NCBI GenBank assembly: GCA_036867785.1
Contig: CP145409.1
Coordinates: 1,798,001-1,862,000 of the forward strand
From: Plasmodiophora brassicae
Lineage: Eukaryota; Endomyxa: Phytomyxea; Phytomyxea; Plasmodiophorida
Length of the DNA stretch: 64,000 nucleotides
Direction: 5' to 3'
This document shows, piece by piece, positions 49,839 through 60,300 of the stretch (positions are counted from its first letter, which is position 1; every line of letters starts with the position of its first letter). A model generated the notes under the pieces. The model saw only the letters and a list, made by a program, of their open reading frames with translations. It searched no databases and was not told where the DNA came from. Both the position numbers and the translations under genes were made by a program.

Positions 49839-50501
49839 ATGAAATCGATTGGCGCCGCGGCCGGGTGCTATCGGCCGTGTATGGTGCTGCTGGTTCGGGT
49901 GCTCGTTAGCGGGCTGCGGGTTGTCGTCGCGGTTATCGATATGGCGTTTCGGCCTCTGAAGCTGTGGGGCATTATTGTTCACTGGCTGCTGTCGCAGTGC
50001 AATATGGCACTCGTTGATGCCATTTACGAGTTTGCGGCGCTTTATGCTAACCTTCAGACGCGCTTGACAAGTACCGGTTGGTCGTTGCTCTTCCTATAAC
50101 CAGTGACGCCCGTCTAATGGTTTTGCAGTGCCTTGGAGTAACGTGCAACGAATGTACAACAGCAGGTCAGTCAACTATCCGTACCTCCTCTGCAAGGGCC
50201 GTTTAACTTCTCCATCTTCAGAACAGACGCCGGATTCCGAACGTTTATGGCCCTGATCGAACCCTTGATGTTCGAATGGATGAACAACTTCGACGTCGAG
50301 GACATCATCGACATTGTTGACGATATATTTGACTTTCTGGACGCGATGACGTCCGCTATCGTCAACCTGCCCGTTACTGTCATCAAACTATCCCTCTTCC
50401 CGGTCGTCGCAACGGCTGAAGCTCTGGTCACGAAATCTAGTGGCCGTGTGTACAATTCCATGTGTGGACCCGATCAACCACTGCGTGTTCTCGCTGAATG
50501 A
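49839..50501 (+). CDS. hypothetical membrane-associated protein
   Basis: Exons 49839-50070, 50129-50165 and 50222-50501 give 182 residues. Hydrophobic stretches (CMVLLVRVLVSGLRVVVAVI, LWGIIVHWLL) alternate with amphipathic helices, and an acidic Ile-rich segment follows (DVEDIIDIVDDIFDFLD). No family recognised. The 37-nt middle exon is in phase on both sides. Introns of 58 and 56 nt with GTACCG and GTCAGT donors. It probably lies in or on a membrane. Confidence 0.6.
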
Positions 50502-50686
50502 ATCATGTAATATAAACTGTGTACACACAACAGAGTTCTGCAATGAGCCAATGAGCCAAACCCTAAGCGGAGGTTCTACATGAAGCCCGATGCTGTCAAG
50601 ACACTCTGCTTCTTCGGTCCAGCCGTACTCGAGACAAGATACTTTAGACTTTGTTGAGACATGACCCATCGCACGTTGATATGGAA

Positions 50687-51158
50687 TCAATGGCGGACAG
50701 CTACCTTGTAGGTGACCACGACCGCATCCTGAAGCATTCCCCACCTTGCCGCTGCGCGGATCCGACCGGCCGTTTCATTATAAATGTTCTGATGCTCAAC
50801 GTTGGCGTATCTGTAGGTACAATTCATTTCCTGATGGACGTCACATGCATTATCCATTGCCCACATATCGTCAGTCATTGTTGTTGACATCGTCTTTAAG
50901 GCCACACTTTGTGTGAGTCCAAATGTTGTCCAGACATAAACAATCTCTACGTGCAGTTGCCATAAGTTGTATTCGTCTGTTCAGTGCTGGCTGTGCAGGT
51001 CCCAACCAGTTCACTGGGGTCGCTAAGAAGGCGAATGTCCTCACGACCAGTTGACCAGCGATCTGGCTGTCATCATACAGGCCTCGAGCCGTTGTCCAAG
51101 CCATCGTTATTGCAAATAAGGCGACAATATTCGTGTAACGAAAGAGGTATCCTCGCAT
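50687..51158 (-). CDS. small secreted protein candidate
   Basis: Exons 50889-51158 and 50687-50830 give 137 residues. Residues 1-26 are a good signal peptide (YTNIVALFAITMAWTTARG). The mature part has Cys at four places (DCLCLDNIW, KCGLKDD, MNCTY) and a possible N-glycosylation site. No family recognised. The 58-nt intron (GTCAAC donor, CATCAG acceptor) is phase 0. Downstream frames might add an exon. Small, Cys-bearing and secreted, it is of the kind often listed as effector candidates; that role is a guess. Confidence 0.5.
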
Positions 51159-51499
51159 GTCAGCCTACCTACCACGGGTAGTCCTCGGCACGCTATTGAC
51201 ACTTGCGACTCACCGCTAACTGGTCGTTATCCCTTGCCGAGGAAAGCGGACATGTTCGTCCACCGTCCAGGTAGCCGAGCAGTACCCGTGGCGGCGGAAA
51301 CTTCGTGGGCAGCGACAAGCCCGTATCCGCGTGCAATGAAGCTTCGAGGGGTCCCATATCGTGAGGCCCGCGACCCCACGCTTCCGGCCGATACGGTTCT
51401 TCTCCGAAATGCAGATGGAGCTAGCACCGGATGCGATCACGTTGGACCAGTTCGGTTCGAATGATTCGGGACACGAAGAAATCAATAAGGGCGGTTGCT
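51159..51499. other. intergenic, nothing recognised
   Basis: About 340 bp between the small secreted gene and the macrodomain gene, both on the minus strand. Frames are open on both strands but show no family motif and no splice pattern that improves them. Confidence 0.4.
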
Positions 51500-52568
51500 T
51501 TACTGGACATTCTGGTACGCCGCGAACATCTTGGGAATCAGTTCATTGTACCTGGCAGAGATTCCATCAACTGTTAAACACAGAATGAAGCAGAAAGCCA
51601 GGGGCGTCTTACGTGCCGGTGTCTTTCCCGAAGGTCGTCAGAATTACTTCGTCCAGCGACCCCTTGTTATCGTCTTGCTCCAGCCAGTCCTTCACAGCGT
51701 TCAGAGCAACTTCAGCGGCCTGCCGTTATCGTTAGTGTGGTCATCCAATTTCCAGTGGTTCAGGAACCCGGTCCCAACCTGTCGTTTCGGGTAACCATAG
51801 ATTCCAGTCGAGATAGTCGGAAAAGCGATCGAGCGCAGGCCTTTCGATTTCGCAAGACCCAGTGCGTTCTGATACACGTTCCGGAGGGTTTGTTGATCAG
51901 ACTTGGACGGGTTTTTGTTTTCCACTTGAGGTCCCACAGCATGAATAACGTACTTCGCTGGAAGATTGAACCCTATCGAGCGCTCAGAGCGAATGCGCAA
52001 AGCGATGATTGCGTCCTCGAAACACACCAGGGGTGATACGAACATCGCCAGCCGGGCACGGCCGGGTCAGCTTGTCGCACGCATTTCGAAGTGCGTCTGG
52101 TCCCGCCGCCTCGAAGATGGCGCCACACACGCCTCCTCCGTGTCGCAATTCCGAGTTGGCAGCGTTGACGATAGCGTCGACCTCCAACTTCGTTATATCG
52201 CATTGAGGGGGCACCTTCACCAAGGTATCGAATATGCGGGCATGTTGGCCGATCTTTGAGCAGGAATGCGAGTTCTTATTGGCAGGCTTTGCCACCGAAC
52301 GCAACTTCTTCAAAGAACAAGGTTAGCATACCAGTACAGCACGACATCAAGAACGAATGCTTACAGCGACAGCAGCAGCAGTGGCCGCTACAACGGGAGC
52401 AATGATCAGACGGCGCGCCCTCCAATAAGGGGTCGCTGGTGCAGGTTGGGTAGAGCCCGGCGTTCGACGATGCCACAAGTAGGCGCCAGCAGCAGTCGCT
52501 CCAACAGCTGCTGCTCCGCCTGCACCAAGTAACACCGAGCGACCAGGCCGCCGCAGAGCCTTGACCAA
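51500..52568 (-). CDS. macrodomain ADP-ribose hydrolase, MACROD type
   Basis: Removes ADP-ribose from acidic residues or deacetylates O-acetyl-ADP-ribose. Exons 52365-52568, 52028-52307, 51779-51972, 51613-51719 and 51500-51551 give 278 residues. The macrodomain shows [40 protein letters not shown] and [14 protein letters not shown], with Asn and Gly residues of the ADP-ribose pocket. The first 68 residues hold two hydrophobic stretches ([35 protein letters not shown]) with basic flanks, which suggests mitochondrial or membrane placement, as for MACROD1. Four introns of 55-61 nt; the last one restores the C-terminal helix [13 protein letters not shown]. Confidence 0.9.
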
Positions 52569-52599
52569 TTGCTCTATAATTAAGGCAGTCCACAGTCAC

Positions 52600-52863
52600 C
52601 TACTGATTCGTGCACATGTCTCCTCCAAGGGACAAACCATTTTCGGGTTCAGAAGTCGTAGAGGAAGATTTGGCTGCATGCGGCCGAGGAGATGCACGAT
52701 TCACTGCGAAGTGGACAGTCAGGCCTATTCCGGTGCCGACTACGATGAGTGACAGGGCCAGGACGGTGATCAGTTTCGCATGGATGATGACGAACGACGG
52801 CAGACTTTGCATGGCTGTGTTCGGACAAATGCAGAATGACGACAACCAGGCGAAACGCAGCAA
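52600..52863 (-). CDS. small single-pass membrane protein candidate
   Basis: 87 residues. One clear membrane helix (LITVLALSLIVVGTGIGLTV) after a Met at residue 18, then a polar Ser/Pro tail. No family recognised. It stops 31 bp before the start of the macrodomain gene on the same strand. Short length and absence of introns keep confidence low. Confidence 0.4.
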   Translation of the reverse strand: MLRFAWLSSFCICPNTAMQSLPSFVIIHAKLITVLALSLIVVGTGIGLTVHFAVNRASPRPHAAKSSSTTSEPENGLSLGGDMCTNQ

Positions 52864-53635
52864 CTACGGATTTCTGCCCGGATTAAAAATAGCATTTCGA
52901 AGCCGAAGAACGTGCGGCCGAACTTCTCTAGACACTCTCAAAGCACGCCGCTGGCTCGTGACGAGAAACGAATTTTGGATCAAGGTATGGCGTCAATGTC
53001 AAGAACGAGGACCGTGGTGCCACGATAACGCACTAGCTCGGACGGAAAGATCACGAGGGCAAGGTGCCTTTCAAGGCCCGTCCTGATCAGTGATCACGAA
53101 CAGTCACGGGAAGTGCGGAACGGACTGCGCATTACCACCTCATGAGGGTGACCTGAGGGAAAAGCGGTAGTGCGCACCAAGGCTGAAAGTAGCAGACGGT
53201 ACGCGAGGGCTGTCGGGGACGTCGCGGGTTTGTGACCAGGATAAGGAGCGCACGGTAGCCAGCGGACGTGTCGCGTCGGCTCTGGAAGACCATGAGCGCC
53301 GGCGTTTAGCTGCTGGTTCGTTGGGCAGGAGCTGGAAGGGTTCATTTGGTAACGGAACGTGAGATATAACACATTGGGGACGGAGCTGCCGTGCCCGTTC
53401 TTCAACAACTACACGTCCGACTTCAACCAATGCCAAACATGTCACTCGTCTGCAGGGGCACGGGCCCGTTTCCACCTTGTCGCTGAGCGGGGAGAGGGCC
53501 CCGACGCTGTTTGGCGTATTTTGTTGTTTTGCGCTGTCTACCCTCGATCGGCTCCATCGCCCCATCCGGCCCACTGGACGGTCATTGTTGTTGCGTGGCG
53601 AACGTGTCGCAGACTGCAATTCGTCGTCAGTGTGC
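52864..53635. other. intergenic, nothing recognised
   Basis: About 770 bp between a minus-strand gene start and the TBC gene on the plus strand. Frames upstream of 53636 continue the TBC ORF back to 53477 but do not look like protein. Some exon of the TBC gene or a 5' UTR may lie here; no repeat or RNA gene seen. Confidence 0.4.
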
Positions 53636-55419
53636 ATGGCGACAGTCGCAGCCGTCTGGGCGCCGTTCGCGTCCGGGTCGAAGGTGCCCGCGAGCGCGAA
53701 GACGCCGGCAGTGCTGAAGGCTGTGTGGCAGGGCGTGCCTGAGAAGCACCCGATCCGGGCGAATGTCTGGCGACTCGCCCGGGAGCAGGACGCGCTGCCG
53801 CCCGTGCGCGGGCTGCCGAAGGCTTCGCGCCAGGTCGAGGAGAAGGTCGGCATGGAGCTGAACTCGGAGGGGTGCTTCGCGTTCGTCGGCGGCGCCGACG
53901 CGCCTGCCGTCGAGAAGCTGCTGATGGCGCATGCTCAGCGCGGCGCGCTCGACGATTACATGCCGGGATCCGTCCAGCTTGCCGCCCTGCTCCTTCAGGA
54001 ATTCCATAACGACAGCGCGGAAGCCTTGTCAACGCTACTCGCATTGACGGCCAAGATTTCGACCTATTTCGCGCATTCCCACGTCCATCTCCGACGGGAT
54101 TGCCTCGTCCTTGCCGACCTGATCGTTTCGCATCTGAAACCGCTGGCCGACCACCTCAACTCAGTCCAGTTCGACGTGTAAGGCTCCCACGTCCTACCAG
54201 AGCGAACGGTCGCTGATAGTTCTGCTGTTCCAGGATCGACCTGACCGACCTGGTGTGCGTCTGGGCGGCCCCGATATTCGTATACGCGTTCCCGAAGCCG
54301 TTCGTTCTTCGGATGCTGGATCTCGTGCTACTTCATGGCCCGGCGGTCATCTTGCCGGTCATGTTCGGGTTCTTCAGCCATTTCGCTGGCGACCTGTCCG
54401 TCCTGCACTCCAGTGACGCCGTGTTCGATTTCCTGGCCACCGTGCCGCCGTCCCTGTCGTCTCGCGACCTCGACTCCATATTTCGGGCCGCTGAACAGCT
54501 GGCCTCGCAGTCTGACCTGCTGGCCAAGATGCGAGCCGAAAACGATTGGATAGCCACGGTTGATCACACGGGGATCCCAACGTTCGTTCCTGGGTTCTTC
54601 AACGAGCCCGTCGTGAATCCAGTGCCTGGAACCGTTGACGTCAAAGCGCTGTCTGCGCGGTACGAGTCTTCGTCAGGCGCGTCCGACTCTGCTACTAGGG
54701 GACTCGGGAAACCGTCCAAGGGTCCTGCGGATGGCGTCGATCCCGCCGGCGAGGCTGTCGTCGGGTACGACGGCGATCTGGCAGCTCAGCTTGCCGCTGC
54801 CGAGAACCGGCTGAAAAACCAGGCGACGAAGATCGCCAATCTTGAGAAGCAGATCCTCGTTCTGGAAGGGAAAATGTCTTCTCAGAGCACCAAGTCTCCT
54901 CTGCGGCCGGCAATGTCGTCGGCAGCATCCTCTGCCGTTGTCAGGGAGCTTCAGCTTCGTCAGGAGAACACGGCCGACGTCGAGGACGAACTCGCCAAAG
55001 TTGCCATACACGTCGAGAGTGGTGCTGGTTCGGATCGCTATCGTTCCCTCAGCTTCAGCCAGATGAACGAGGTCTTCAGCAAGGTGCACACGCTGCTGGA
55101 GTTCCCCTGCATCTACATCGAAGGGTACCTGCTGAAGCTGTCGCGTGGCGGCCTGTTTGGCCGTCAGGTCCTCAACCAGCGCTGGTTCGTCCTGAAAGGA
55201 CGCTTTCTGACGTACTTCAAGACCGCCGACCAGACGAAACCGCAGAAGGATCGCTGCATTAGCCTACGAGGTTCGACCGTATCCGCAGTCGACGAACATC
55301 CCAAGGGCCAGTTCGCATTCAGCATCCACACGAACAAGGAACACTACCTGCTGTTCGCAACGTCCGCCGAGGAACGCGAAAGATGGGTCGATGCGCTCCG
55401 ATCGGCAGTAAAAACATAG
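53636..55419 (+). CDS. TBC - coiled coil - PH protein (Rab GAP type)
   Basis: TBC domains speed GTP hydrolysis by Rab GTPases. Exons 53636-54177 and 54234-55419 give 575 residues. The TBC-like part (AVWQGVPEKHPIRANVW, LVCVWAAPIFVYAFPKPF, VLRMLDLVLLHG) covers residues 20-300; I do not see the standard IxxDxxR and YxQ fingers, so it may be inactive or divergent. A coiled coil (LAAAENRLKNQATKIANLEK) is followed by a C-terminal PH domain (IEGYLLKLSRGG, NQRWFVLKGRFLTYF, ERERWVDALRSAV). In TBC1D2 proteins the PH is at the other end. The 56-nt intron is phase 2. Confidence 0.82.
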
Positions 55420-55517
55420 TGGCTTTACTATTGGTAGGTGGGCCTTGGACGATAGATATTTATCAACCGTCCTGCTGATCGACGCTCGATTAGTTGCGGC
55501 GACATGAGCGGCCAGCA

Positions 55518-57076
55518 ATGGCGAAGGTTGGTTTGCGACCAGGAAACCCCTCGTCGTTCAACGCGCTTACACGGCACAGTGCACCGGGGGCGACGATAAT
55601 CTCGAAGAGCACCCTGGACAGGATCCGGCAATCCGTTGCACCTCGAGGCGCCGCATCCACCGATGAACGCCTCCATAAGGTGCGCCCTGCCTTTGTGCCA
55701 GCGCTATGATCGATCTAACACGACGATGCGTTCCCCAGCTATTGGCGTTGAAGGAGCGATCGGCGGCCCGGGTGAAGACCTGGGGAAACACGCTGGAGGC
55801 GTCGCGTCAGAAGTTGCAACGCGAACGCGCGAAACGTCTCGAAGAGGCCGAAGCGGCGCAGGTCCTCATCGACATTGCGGAACAGAAGCTTCAGGAAGCC
55901 AATCGCAGAGCGGTGATCGACCGAGCCGACCGCGCCCGGTTCGAGGACAGCGATCCGGTCAAGCGGCTGGCCAGCGCGATGCTGCTGAGCGACATCATGG
56001 TGGACCGGGACGTCTGCCGCCGCGTCAAGAACGCTATTCGGCAGGAGGAGGAGGCGACCGAGGAACGGTTCCAGGCGCACCTCAAGGCACAGTTAGAGGT
56101 CTCCCAGGTGACTGAACATGCACAGCACGCGAAGCGCCATGAACGACAGCTTGAGGCGGCGGTTGTTATTCGTCAGCAGAAGAAGGAGTTGGAAGCGAGA
56201 CGCGCGCAAGCGATCGAGGAGGAACGACGAGAAGGTGACCGGCTGCGACAGCAAGCGGAACGGGAACGGGTTTGCGAGGAGGAAGAGGATCGGCAGGTCG
56301 CGTTGGAGCGCGCTGCTGCCATGCAGCAGCAGGTTAAGGCGAACCAGCAGCGAATCGAGGAGAAACGGCTGGCGAAGCTCGCCGAGGTCGAGGCCCTGGA
56401 GCAGGCGAAACGCAGGAGCGAGGAGCGGCAGCGGTTGACGGATTTGCTGAAGTCGAAGAACGAGGAGCGCGCCAGGGTCAAGTTGCAGATTCGGGAGGCG
56501 ATCAACGAACGGGTTAGCCGGGAGCAACGGGAGCGCCAGGCCGCGGTTGAGCATCGCGAGGAGCTGGCCATGCAGCAGACGAATGACGTGGAGAAGGAGA
56601 GGGAGGCGGCTCGGAAGCGGAAGCAGGCCGATCTGCTGGCCCAGATGAAGGCGCAGATCGCGGCACAGATCAGCGATATCAAGGCGCGGAAGGATGCAGA
56701 GCGCCTGGAGAACGAGCAGGCGCTCGCCAGGGCGATACAGGAAGCCCAGGCGTACCAGAGAGAAGAGCAGGAGAAACTGGCCGTGTCCAGGCAGAAGGCG
56801 CAAGACCTGGCGAAGTTCCATCGTGCTCAGATCGCGTCCAGGTCGGCGCTTAAGTCGTCGATATCGGACAAGGACCCAGGGACGGAGACACAGAAGGTGA
56901 ACGCCGCACAGGACGCCCAGAAGTTCAGACAGTTCGCCAAGCAGGTCACCGAAGCGTACGCCAAAGAGGGCAAGTCGACGCTGCCGATCGTGCTTGCACT
57001 GAAGCGAATGGACCTCAGTGACGAGGTCCCTGGACAGCGACAGCGGCAACCTGCTCACGACACCTGCCCTTATTGA
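55518..57076 (+). CDS. CFAP210-like flagellar coiled-coil protein
   Basis: Exons 55518-55679 and 55739-57076 give 499 residues, nearly all charged coiled coil (trichohyalin/plectin-homology style: RLEEAEAAQVLIDIAEQKLQ, IREAINERVSREQRERQAAV). The N-terminus (MAKVGLRPG, then TIISKSTLDRIR and LLALKERSAARVKTW) recalls CFAP210/CCDC173, a protein inside flagellar doublet microtubules. The 59-nt intron joins the N-terminus in phase; the Met at 55706 lies in that intron. Assignment to CFAP210 is from memory of layout and could be a related family. It suggests a flagellated stage. Confidence 0.75.
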
Positions 57077-57653
57077 CGTGGCATATGGAACAATTTGAGC
57101 CCATGAATGACGGTCTCGATTAATTCATTAACTCCCCTCGAAAGCGAGAGACTGTCATGTTGCCCACTGCGCTTGTAGGAAGGAAGGGCGGTAGACCTGC
57201 AATCACGTGTTCGCCGACGATGATACCAGCCAGGAAATGAAACAGGTGGCAGGAAACGACCCATATCTAGAGAGACACCCGGTACCTACAATGCAAGGTC
57301 GCATCTGGAACCGAACGGCTGCGCCCTCGTGAAAACGTGACGTTCCACACGGCAGGAGTATCGGCACTGGTAGCAGCAGGGCCCGGATCCCTTCCAGCGA
57401 CGACCATTCAGTTAGGCGAGCCCGCGCGCGCGAACCACCCGCAGAAGGTCATGGCGTCCACATCGCCAGGAAGGCTTTGGAGTCGAACGAAGGCTAGACG
57501 ACGTTACATAGCGACGTTCCTAACCAACAGCCATTGCAGGCAGTACGCGATACCTATCGCCCTGACTCATATAGCACACGGGAGCGTTCGAGTTAGAGGA
57601 TGCGCCAAATGTTCAATAGGTGCATATATCGTGGTCGCCACCGATCGCCGTCG
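57077..57653. repeat. 3' flank of SKP1-like/RING gene D, duplicated at 59985-60300
   Basis: The part from about 57351 to 57640 resembles 59985-60250 next to gene C: GATCCCTTCCAGCGACGACC (with one change), GCGATACCTA, CCCTGACT and GCACACGGGAGC recur in order. The first 270 bp after the flagellar gene show nothing. The match proves that a whole segment was copied with the gene. Confidence 0.7.
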
Positions 57654-58561
57654 TCAGGCCTGCTCGTTCCAGATGCGTACAACGTCTGCGGCCAGGGTCT
57701 TTGGGATATCGAATTCGCGTTGCGCGCTTGTAACCTGGACAGCGTCCCAAGGGGTAATCCCCTCGACCCGGCACATTGGGCAGAGGTTGGAACCTATCAG
57801 CCAGCGATCGATACAGTCCACATGGAAGCGGTGACCGCACCACAGGTATCGGAACGTCATGACTTGGCCAGTGGACTCGTGACATATTACGCATCTGGTG
57901 GTGATGTCAAATGGCACGGCTTCCAGCACATAAAACAGTGGCGATTACTCGTTGTCGTCATGGTCGACCTCGTCTGCCAAAACGGTACTCGGACCGATGA
58001 CTGAAGACTCGCGTAGGTCACCGACTGATGGCAGGGCCGGCATTCGTGTCGTCGGCAACGGCAGGGTGATCCCGATGGCAATAATGAAGAGGCGGATCTT
58101 GAGGTTGTCGGCGGCTGACAGAAGCAGCTGAATCTGCATGGTTGTACTCTCTGCGAGATTGGTTCGGACCCATTGGCAGGCGTCATCGACGTCCTGTTGT
58201 GCCAGCAATTAGCAACCTAGGGCGCACACGGCAATCATATGCGACCGTGTACCAGATCCCGCTCCGTGATGAACTGTACAAGCAGGCCAAACACGCCACG
58301 GGTTTGCCAGGGCTTGTCCTGCAGGTGCATGGCTGCGACGTCTCCATAAATCGGGCAGTTGACGCGCTGGAAAGCAACGGCGCTCTGAAGAAGGTCAGGC
58401 GAGTGCATGGCCGCACGCTCGTCTGGCAGCTCGTAAGTCTTGTCGTAGGCGATAATTTTAAAGGCGTGTCCAAGTGCAGCGACAAGGGCGACGACCATCA
58501 GGAGCCGACGTGACATTCGCGTCGCGGGCGTGAGACATGGGACATGCTGGTGGCTGGACAT
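57654..58561 (-). CDS. secreted SKP1-like / RING-H2 protein D
   Basis: Exons 58253-58561, 57949-58193 and 57654-57894 give 264 residues. The start MSSHQH is shared with C and close to MSHNQH in A, which supports it. A signal peptide follows (SRRLLMVVALVAALGHA). The SKP1-like part has LPDERAAMHSPDLLQSAV, LLVQFITERDL, CQWVRTNLAE and LLLSAADNLKIRLFIIAIG. The RING-H2 is textbook: CVICHEST, CGHRFHVDCIDRWL, CPMC. Introns of 59 and 54 nt match the other members in place and phase. Most like C. Confidence 0.82.
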
Positions 58562-58654
58562 GGCGGTAGGACTCCCGATCGTCGGCGTTGACGTCTCTTT
58601 GCTCGAAACGCGATGCTGGTCGCGCCACCGGCTGACGTCGGCTGTGCAGGGTCG

Positions 58655-58660
58655 TTATAA
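58655..58660 (-). promoter_or_regulatory. TTATAA element upstream of gene D
   Basis: Lies in a block conserved with gene C (GGCTGTGCAGGGTCGTTATAA on the plus strand at both), about 95 bp upstream of the start codon. A TATA-like core promoter is plausible; not tested. Confidence 0.45.
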
Positions 58661-58900
58661 TTGTGCTGGGTTTCAGGCTGGCCGCACGCACGCCGCTGCG
58701 GTGTTATCCAGACAAGTCCTTCCCCGTGCCCGTTGTGCGGAGTCCGTGGCGTACCCCGCAACGGGGGCCTGTAGGCAAATCGGGCAGATTTGCGGTGTCC
58801 GTGGCTGGGTGACCAGTCAGATCCCGTCAGACACAGACAGAGACACTGACGCGCTTTTGTTCGCCCACTGCAGACCTCTGGCCTCTAGAGGGCCAGTCAG

Positions 58901-59030
58901 TCGTGCCCGACCTCAAGTTGCTGCTATCCTGAGGAAAAGGGGGTGCTGCTGTCCTGAGGAAAATGGGGCCTGCACGGTTTAGCTCCACTGTGATAAGGCA
59001 TGGCAGACGCCGAGGGATGGGATGGATGAT
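58901..59030. repeat. dispersed repeat, copy 2
   Basis: Similar to 17275-17380 in the same orientation, with an internal near-duplication (GTTGCTGCTATCCTGAGGAA / GTGCTGCTGTCCTGAGGAAA). Lies just upstream of gene D's duplicated promoter block. Confidence 0.75.
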
Positions 59031-59276
59031 AAACTCATTGGGATATTGCTACACCAGTTAGTCCGTTTGACCCAGGACGCGAGTGCTCAGAGCGCGAACG
59101 GCGCAATCCTTCAGACGACGTGACACACAATCCGTTTCTCCGGCTCTTCGATGAGCACCGTCGGCGGCGTCAACGTCGACCAACGATGACTGTCACGATG
59201 CATGAGACACTGTTTCTGTGGAGCCGTTTGATATCCGCCCGGCGCTGTTGGAGAACGATGCCCGTTCAATGTTCAG

Positions 59277-59531
59277 GAATTCAACGCGTGGCGCGACTCG
59301 AACTTCAAAGAGTACCTGAATGAGCTCAGGTTTTCCGATTTCCTGTGGCCGTTCGAAATCATCAAGAAGCTGGAGGAACTCCAGGCACCCAACATCAATC
59401 CAACAATTCTCGACAATTTCGATGAGGTGATGCGGTCAAAGGGACCGCACAACTCTCTCGATAATATGCTGAAGATTGCTTCGAACCGCGCTAAAGGAGT
59501 CACGTATTCGTCGAAATGCACTGGTACATAA
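59277..59531 (+). CDS. terminal exon of an unknown gene, or fragment
   Basis: 84 codons from a TTCAG acceptor to a stop, with clearly protein-like sequence (EFNAWRDSNFKEYLNELRFS, DFLWPFEIIKKLEELQ, ILDNFDEVMRSKGPHN). The frame just upstream (VEPFDIRPALLENDARSMF) also looks coding but is not in phase, and no ordinary intron fits between them. So this is either the end of a gene whose earlier exons I could not find or a decayed gene with a frameshift near 59265. No family recognised. Confidence 0.45.
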   Translation, partial: EFNAWRDSNFKEYLNELRFSDFLWPFEIIKKLEELQAPNINPTILDNFDEVMRSKGPHNSLDNMLKIASNRAKGVTYSSKCTGT

Positions 59532-59601
59532 TAACACTCCCGTTTTCACGAATGTAAGTTCTCATGGTCATTTGGTAGATTCGTGATATTTGTGAGGCCA
59601 A

Positions 59602-59838
59602 TTAAGGGATACCAAGTGACGACTGTACTGATGCTCTGGATGTGGACCTGAATGCCACAGCCGAATCTATATCAGTGTGTTGCGCAGACATCTTCTGGAT
59701 ATGGGACGTGACGTCGCCCTTTATCAGGTACAAGGCGTGCCGGCCGGGGTGGTCATGTGTGGCCTGATGACGCAGATGTGTCAGGCAGAGCCGTGTATGT
59801 ACTTTTTGCGAACGCCGGGCATGCTGGTGGCTGGACAT
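59602..59838 (-). pseudogene. decayed or re-used 5' end of a SKP1-like/RING gene
   Basis: The region 59820-59985 matches the promoter block and first codons (MSSHQH) of genes C and D, including AGACTCCCGAT and ACGTCTCCTGCTCGGAACG. After about eight codons the frame (78 codons) no longer resembles the family: no signal peptide, SKP1 fold or RING. So a copy of the promoter and start now drives unrelated sequence, or the gene has decayed beyond recognition. Confidence 0.55.
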
Positions 59839-60300
59839 GGCGATAAGACTCCCGATCTCGTCCGCGTTGACGTCTCCTGCTCGGAACGCAATGCTGGTCG
59901 TGCCACTGGCCTGAGTCGGCTGTGGACTGGCCGCACACACGCCGACATGCGCCCGTACATCCAGACAAGTCCTGGGGTAGCCCACTAGTAGCAGGAACCG
60001 GGTCCCTTCCAGCGACGACCATTCAATGTACGCGTGCCCCCCGGACGAGACGCCCACACCAAGTTCATGGCGCCCATTTCGTCGGGCAGGCTGCGGAGGC
60101 GTTCGCGAACGAAGGCAAGACGACGATGGCGGTCGTCCGCATGGGTGTCAATAGCGACGTTCCCGATCAACAGCCAAGACTGTACGCGCGCGATACCTAC
60201 AGCCCTGACTAATTTAGCACACGGGAGCCTTCAAGTTGGAGGATGCGCCAAATGTGTTCGTGTTCAGCCGTTGTATCGTGGTCGCCACCGATCGCCGTCG

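Noticed and set aside
55891-57058. 321-codon minus-strand Leu-rich frame resembling LRR or membrane protein
   Set aside because: Antisense of a Glu/Lys/Arg coiled coil, which always reads as Leu/Phe-rich.
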